DNA of 64,000 nt from Anodontia alba (Eukaryota > Mollusca > Bivalvia > Lucinida > Lucinidae), in the NCBI GenBank assembly GCA_964016985.1, contig OZ024827.1, forward strand, positions 62,634,023-62,698,022. The letters run 5' to 3'. The notes beneath the pieces are model-generated. The model did not search any database, was not told the DNA's origin, and saw only the letters and a list, made by a program, of their open reading frames with translations. Position 1 is the stretch's first letter, and every line of letters starts with the position of its first letter. The position numbers and the translations under genes were made by a program. Of this stretch, positions 58,775 to 64,000 are shown one piece after another.

Positions 58775-61350
58775 TTGTTCTCTTCTTTCTCCCTCATATT
58801 TCCCTACCAGGACAATATTTCATATTGACCTCCTTCCTTCTCCCGTACTTTTATACTTATATCTTCTTTCTCCTGTATGTTTCCCTACCAAGACAAATGT
58901 TTTATATTGTCATTCTACCTTCTCCCATATTTTATACTTATACCTTCTTTCTCCCGCATGTTTCCATACCAAGACAATATTTTATATTACCCTTCGTTCT
59001 TCTCCCGTACTTTTGTACATATACCGTCTTTCTCCCGCATGTTTTCCCTACAAAGACAATATTTTTATACTGATATTTCCTTCTCCCGTACTTTTATACC
59101 TATACCTTTTTACTCCTGTATGTTCCCATACCAAGACAATATCTTTATACTGATCGCCTTCCTTCTCATACTTTTATACGTACGTATACCTTCATTCTCC
59201 CGCATGTTTCTTTACCAAAACAATATTTTATATTGACATTCTTCATTCTATCGTGCGTTTATATCTATAACTTCTTTCTCCTGCATGACTCTATACCCAG
59301 ACAATATTATTATATTGACATTCCTTCTTCTCCTGTACTTTTATACATACTTTTTTCTCCCGCATGTTTGCATACCAAGACAATATCTTTATTTTGACCT
59401 TCTTCCTTTTCCCGTACTTTTATACATATACCTTCTTTCTCCCGCATGTTTCACTACCAGGACAATATAGTTATATTGACCTTCCTTCTCTCGCACTTTA
59501 ATACTATACCTTTTTTTTCTCCTACACGTTCCCAAACCAAGACAATATTTCTTTTATACTGACCTTCTTCCTACTCCCATACTTTTATACATATACCTTC
59601 TTTCTCCCACATGTTTCCCAACCAGGACAATATAGTTATATTGACCTTCCTTCTCTCGCACTTTAATACTATACCTTTTTTTTCTCCTACATGTTTCCAA
59701 ACCTAGACAATATTTCTTTTATATTGACCTTCTTCCTACTCCCATACTTTTATACATATACCTTCTTTCTCCCACATGTTTCCCCACCAGGACAATATAG
59801 TTATATTGACCTTCCTTCTTTCGCACTTTAATACTATACCTTTTTTTCTCCTACATGTTTCTAAACCAAGACAATATTTCTTTTGTATTGACCTTCTTCC
59901 TACTCCCATACTTTTATACAAATACCTTCTTTCTCCCGCATGTTTCCCTACCAGGACAATATAGTTATATTGACCTTCCTTCTCTCGCACTTTAATACTA
60001 TACCTTTTTTTTTTCTTCTACATGTTTCCAGACCTAGACAATATTTCTTTTATATTGACCTTCTTCCTACTCCCATACTTTTATACGTATACCTTCTTTC
60101 TCCCACATGTTTCCCTACCAGGACAATATAGATATACTGACCTTCCTTCTCTCGCACTTTAATACTATACCTTTTTTTTCTCCTACATGTTTCCAAACCA
60201 AGACAATATTTCTTTTATATTGACCTTCTTCCTACTCCCATACTTTTATACATATGCCTTCTTTCTCCCGCATGTTTCCCTACCAGGACAATATAGTTAT
60301 ATTGACCTTCCTTCTCTCGCACTTTAATACTATACCTTTTTTTTCTCCTACATGTTTCCAAACCTAGACAATATTTCTTTTATATTGACCTTTGTTCCTA
60401 CTCCCATACTTTTATACATATACCTTCTTTCTCCCGCATGTTTCCCTACCAGGACAATATAGTTATATTGACCTTCCTTCTCTCGCACTTTAATACTATA
60501 CCTTTTTTTTCTCCTACATGTTTCCAAACCAAGACAATATTTCTTTTATATTGACCTTCTTCCTACTCCCATACTTTCATACCTATACCTTCTTTCTCCC
60601 GCATGTTTCCCTACCAAAACAATATTTTATATGGACTTTCTGTCTTCTCAAGTACTTTTTATACCTACACCTTTCTCCCGTATGTTTTCCCTACCAGGAC
60701 AATATTGTTATATTGACCTTCCTCCTTATCATGTAGTTTTACCTGTACCTTCTTTCTCCCGCATGTTTCCATACAAAGACAATATCGTTGTACTGACCTT
60801 CCATCTCCCGTACTTTTGTACATATATCTTCTTTCGCTCGCATGTTTTCCTACCAGGACAATATTGTTATATTGACCTATTGACCTTCTTCATAAGCTCG
60901 TACTTTTATACATATACCTTCTTTCTTCCGTACGTTACCACACCAAGACAATATTGTTATATCGACCTTCTTCCTTCTCCTATTATTTTCTATCTATACT
61001 TTTTTTTTCTCCCGCATGTTTCCCTACCAGGCCAATACTGTCATATTTACCTTCTTTCTTCTCTTATATTTTTCTAGCTATACCTCTCCCATCTTTTTAT
61101 ACTTATACCTGCTTTCTCCCAGATGTTTACCCTACCAAGACAATACTGCTATATTGACTGTCTTCCTTCTCCCATACTTTTATACCGACATCTTCTTTCT
61201 CCCGCCCTCATGTTTTACCTACAAGGACAATACTTTTTATATTGACCTTCTTCCTTCACCCAAACTTTTAATTTTTTTTCTCCCGCATGCTTTCCCCACC
61301 AGGACAATATTGTTATATTGGCCTCCTTCCTTCTGCCGTACTTTTTTTTA
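58775..61350 (+). repeat. 2.6 kb polypyrimidine minisatellite
   Basis: An ~80 bp monomer built around CCTTCTTTCTCCCGCATGTT, TCCCTACCAGGACAATATTG and TATATTGACCTTC, strongly C/T biased on the plus strand. Monomers are diverse at the flanks. The frames on the plus strand (up to 148 codons, F/L/S/P-rich) follow from composition. Confidence 0.94.
59485..60600 (+). repeat. ~165 bp dimeric higher-order block, about seven copies
   Basis: Alternating A (CTACCAGGACAATATAGTTA ... CTCGCACTTTAATACTATAC) and B (CTCCTACATGTTTCCAAACC ... CTACTCCCATACTTTTATAC) monomers. TCGCACTTTAA recurs at about 59491, 59657, 59821, 59985, 60152, 60317 and 60483, spacings 164-167. Confidence 0.92.
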
Positions 61351-61470
61351 TTTTTCTCTGTCATAGAATTTTTATATGATACAGTGGTTCCATCCTTTTT
61401 CTCCCTGATGTTCTTTTTTCTTAATATATAATTCAAGCATATGTTCTTTTCTTTCTCCCTAACTCTAATA

Positions 61471-61789
61471 CAGTCGACTCTCGTTACCTCGACCTCGCTT
61501 ATCTCGAATAACCGCTTATTTCGAAGTGAAATCCTGGTTCCTGTTTTAACATGGAATCTAAGAACAGGTAACAAAATATTGTGGAAAAGAGGAGAAATTG
61601 CTCCTAATGAGCAATTTCTCCTCTTTTCCACAATATTTTTAATATGTCCCTAGCTTCTGAATTCATTTGTTTAATGTGTTTGTTCGAGTTATTGTTCTCC
61701 TCACTTCTGCAACTCTGATATTTCGAGGTACGGATATCTCGAAGTGTTTCAGAGAGTCCCCTGGAATTCGAGATAACGAGGGTCGACTG
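61471..61789 (-). mobile_element. M1 MITE, reverse, full length
   Basis: TA-flanked (61469-61470, 61790-61791). TIRs CAGTCGACTCTCGTTACCTC and the complement of CAGTCGACCCTCGTTATCTC. The central hairpin is excellent: TTGTGGAAAAGAGGAGAAAT TGCTC, loop CTAAT, then GAGCAATTTCTCCTCTTTTC CACAA. Confidence 0.92.
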
Positions 61790-61926
61790 TAATATTTTCA
61801 TCATATTTCCTTAGGATCATTGGTCCCATTTTTTTTTTTGTTTTGTTTTTTTGGAAAACGGAATTCCGCATAAGCCGGTGCTAGTAGGTGGGGGCATATG
61901 CAGCCCTGCAGATTACACTGCTGTCA

Positions 61927-61967
61927 TATGAAGAGTCTCAATTAAACCGAGACTCCGATTTTCGTTT
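61927..61967. repeat. Dispersed short hairpin, copy 2
   Basis: GAGTCTC, loop AATTAAACC, GAGACTC, followed by CGATTTTCG. Partner of 35837-35872. Confidence 0.6.
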
Positions 61968-62014
61968 TTTATCCTAAAATTTTGGAGGAAAAAAAAAATC
62001 CATTTCGCAGCCTG

Positions 62015-62165
62015 TCGATGTCTCTAACAACTGCTGGATGAGTGGGAAACAGTGTAGAACGAGATCAGTCGCCGCAATGTCAAGGCCTACACTGTTTGCG
62101 TTCAGATTCTACACCGTTTATTGACGTCTGTCTGTCCGAATATTAAGGGTAAATACAGTAGATTT
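62015..62165. mobile_element. M11 MITE with deleted hairpin tip
   Basis: AACAACTGCTGGATGAGTGG GAAACAGTGTAGAACGAGAT CAGTCGCCGC then a truncated right arm AAGGCCTACACTGTTTGC. The right end is TCCGAATATTAAGGGTAAAT A. Confidence 0.7.
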
Positions 62166-62168
62166 ATA

Positions 62169-62820
62169 CAGTAAAATCTCAATGGCTCGAACATCTTTGG
62201 GATCACGGGTGGTCGGGTGTGGCAAAGGTGTCGTGTATCTTAGTCACCGGGGCGTCCAACTGATATTGGCTTACAGTTGGGCAATGCCTGCTATCCTTGT
62301 AACAGGTAAGTGTAGAGGCGGGAATGTTTCTATGTCTTCTATTTCTTCACTTTCATTCCTGTTCCTCTTTCTTCCCTGTCCTTCTCTTTCATCTCCTCTA
62401 CAATCTCTTCTGTCCCTTTTCTCCCTTTCTCTGGGAGACGACACAAAATGACCCGCAAGGGTTGATGTGTCGTTAAACCCCTACACAATCAATCAAATCT
62501 TTGGGACCATGAAAATTTATTCAAGACAAGGGTAGTTCGAGCCACTGAGGGTTAATCATGGCGCCATGTCAGGAAACAAATGGTGATAATTTAGGGAAAT
62601 CTTTTCGATCTTGTAGGTAATAATAATATTCATTAGAATCAACTCGGTGAGGCGATTCTAATGAGTACACACAACAAACAATTTCATGATAAAATAAAAA
62701 GATTTCCCTAAATATTTGTTTTCTTGAGCTATCGGAAGAATTTCGTAAGGACTCAAAAAACGAGTTCGAATCATCCAAGGTAAACGAGCCATCGGTGTTC
62801 GAGTTATCGAGGTTTTACTA
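62169..62820 (+). mobile_element. M2 MITE interrupted by SINE-e
   Basis: TIRs CAGTAAAATCTCAATGGCTC and the complement of a decayed right end. TA flanks. Core K at about 62626-62675. M2 sequence is colinear before 62206 and after 62496. Confidence 0.88.
62206..62496 (+). mobile_element. SINE-e-like retroposon inside M2
   Basis: A ~290 bp insert with pyrimidine-rich middle, TTGATGTGTCGTTAAACCCC near the 3' end and tail CAATCAATCAA. A 13 bp target duplication, ATCTTTGGGATCA and ATCTTTGGGACCA (62193-62205, 62497-62509). I cannot find clear A and B boxes, so the tRNA origin is uncertain. Tail and duplication point to target-primed insertion. Confidence 0.83.
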
Positions 62821-63077
62821 TAGTTTGGTCTGGAGATGTCAACTGTACAGTAAAAATGCACGTAAGGTAGTTGACAAATTGATATTGTAGAATTTTTTGA
62901 ATGGCTGCTCAAAAATAAAGAGCGTTTGATTGGCACCACTTGAAGTTCAGTAGTCAAATCATGATATATTTTGATTAATTGAAAGAAAAATGCCAATTCT
63001 TAATCCGCAGTTTTGCACTTCTAGCACATCTGGATATGAACGGAATATGAAACGGATCATGTTAAAACGAGCCTTCG

Positions 63078-63155
63078 AGGCATATGCGAACAGCAAAAGG
63101 TCCAGATCTGCCTGCGCATCCGCGCAGTCTGATCAGGACCTTCGCTGTCCACTAA
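63078..63155. mobile_element. Q hairpin
   Basis: CATATGCGAACAGCAAAAGG TCCAGATCTGCC, tip TGCGCATCCGCGCA, CTGATCAGGACCTTCGCTGT CC. Confidence 0.83.
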
Positions 63156-63195
63156 AAGAATCAATAAATTATTGATATTGAATATTATTTTTCTT

Positions 63196-63232
63196 GATAA
63201 GTATATAAGGATATAAGTATATAAGGATATAA
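63196..63232. repeat. ~13 bp tandem repeat
   Basis: GATAAGTATATAAGGATATA AGTATATAAGGATATAA. Confidence 0.8.
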
Positions 63233-63239
63233 CCGAACA

Positions 63240-63300
63240 GAACGAACTAGCAGCCTGATCTGGGCCGTCGCAAGTCGCATCAGTCCCAAAGACCCCTTTT
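63240..63300. repeat. Q fragment
   Basis: GCAGCCTGATCTGGGCCGTC GCAAGTCGCATCAG. Confidence 0.5.
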
Positions 63301-63334
63301 TCTCAAGGCGCTGCCCAATTCCGTCTTAGTTCGC

Positions 63335-63590
63335 CATGATAAAATCTACCTTGCATGACTTGTGAAGAGTGAAAGCATCAAATGATCTAACCAGACAGGG
63401 TAGATTTGCAGGCTCATCCGGGCTTTTGCTGCTCGCATATGGTCCGACGATTCCTTTTTACAGAGCACGGCTAAGATATATTTTAGCACACCATGATAAA
63501 AATCTACCTCAAACGAGATGTGAACAGTGAAAGTAGAGACCATCCTGCGCATTGGCATAGTCTGGTCAAGATCTGTACTGTTGGAGAGGT
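63335..63590 (+). repeat. Two-copy diverged repeat with Q arms
   Basis: CCATGATAAAATCTACCTTG CATGACTTGTGAAGAGTGAA and CCATGATAAAAATCTACCTC AAACGAGATGTGAACAGTGA, ~155 bp apart, each followed by worn Q arms. Confidence 0.6.
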
Positions 63591-63651
63591 TATACAGTTG
63601 TGGACAGGGAAGAAATTAAGCACAAACTGTGAGGATGCGGAGTCTTATTTG

Positions 63652-63931
63652 ATCACGAAAACACGCCTATTCAAATATACCGAAAATTTTACCACAAAAA
63701 AATAAAATTTTTCAGATAAAAAATCTAATAGTTTTCAGATTTCTGCTGAAAACATAGATTGTGGGTACTCGTTAGAACCGCCTCTACGAGGCGGTTCTAA
63801 CGAGTACCCACAATCTAAGTTCATGAGCAGAAATAAGAAAAATAATGTATACCCCTGTAAACCCAAGGTTTACTATATAAAAGTGGGATTTACAGCGGGT
63901 CAAAATTAGACAAGCATGTTTTCATGATGTC
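63652..63931 (+). mobile_element. M4 MITE, full length, core K
   Basis: ATCACGAAAACACGCCTATT at the left, complement of CATCATGAAAACATGCTTGT at the right. Core K 63750-63822: ACATAGATTGTGGGTACTCG TTAGAACCGCCTC, loop TAC, and full complement. The interior matches 22795. Confidence 0.9.
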
Positions 63932-64000
63932 GTGAAACACTTTTTCTCGTGGCACGGCTCACACCGTATAATCTTTAAAACCTGGTGCATCTTATGATGG

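Noticed and set aside
60631..61077. 148-codon plus-strand frame
   Set aside because: It lies wholly inside the polypyrimidine minisatellite; F/L/S/P-rich by composition.

Overview
The window looks like a non-genic, repeat-dominated piece of a eukaryotic genome, most likely a bivalve mollusc. The reasons are long mono- and dinucleotide tracts, tRNA-derived SINEs with A and B boxes, dense short inverted-repeat elements, and a 'pearl'-like element with a tandem core and a GCTCACCTGAGC end, an architecture described in oysters and other bivalves. Species cannot be fixed from the sequence. I found no intact protein-coding gene, no functional tRNA or rRNA and no CRISPR. The only protein-like trace is a set of decayed, tandemly duplicated exon-like segments on the minus strand at 35.2-37.3 kb. 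Nearly all open frames are low-complexity readings through microsatellites, minisatellites or palindromes.

Element names used here. TA-flanked MITEs: M1 (end CAGTCGACTCTCGTTATCTC, Tigger/pogo-like), M2 (CAGTAAAACTTCAATGGCTC), M3 (CAGTRAACCCTNRTTAYAAC). M4 has end CATYACGAAAACACGCCTAT and M5 has end ACGTATTCGACCTAATTACC. M6 has end GCCCCGAGGTTATAAAAC. M7 (end CCTTTACCACTCTCTGG), M8 (CCCTTGCCATGCTGAA), M9 and M10 have TTAA borders resembling piggyBac-type elements. M11 has end CCCTAAATATTCGGACA. Foldback hairpins: Q (core CAGATCAGACTGCGC), R (ACGT-rich), H (GGGCCGATAACG). Two hairpin cores recur inside otherwise different elements: core K (GTACTCATTAGAA-GCGCCTC palindrome) in M2, M3, M4 and M5, and core P (CAAACAGTGTAGATCC palindrome) in M8, M9, M10 and M11. 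SINE-a to SINE-f are tRNA-derived or SINE-like retroposons named by their 3' tails.

Layout. 0-6 kb: M11, M2 and M1 copies, a SINE-d, GATA/GTCC microsatellites. 6.4-9.35 kb: an old, decayed ~30 bp minisatellite broken up by a SINE, two M1 copies, an M7 and Q hairpins. 9.3-11.5 kb: a ~33 bp minisatellite, GT/GA tracts, M7, R and M8. 11.7-13.5 kb: a 1.67 kb tandem-core element inserted in an M7; each unit carries a YY1-like palindrome. 14-18 kb: M9, K hairpins, SINEs, one SINE-d split by M6. 19.0-21.0 kb: a 2 kb array of 32 bp units. 21.5-25.2 kb: a young SINE-b, M4, Q doublets, M5. 25.77-26.06 kb: a 21 bp minisatellite. 28-35 kb: M7, M10, M4 nested in M1, a second tandem-core element, Q doublets. 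35-37.3 kb: decayed exon repeats and a 185 bp near-identical direct repeat. 38-47.6 kb: M4, M3, M7, M8, R and Q copies. 47.7-53.1 kb: a 5.4 kb minisatellite of 29 bp units that becomes an 87 bp trimeric higher-order repeat, interrupted by three SINEs, M8, M6, M7 and H. 54-58 kb: M3, M11, Q. 58.77-61.4 kb: a polypyrimidine minisatellite with a ~165 bp dimeric higher-order unit. 61.5-64 kb: M1, M2 carrying a SINE, Q hairpins, M4.

The elements do not form a gene pathway. What the region shows is repeated capture of the same hairpin modules by different non-autonomous transposons, nested insertion that gives a relative chronology, and tandem amplification starting from several of these sequences.
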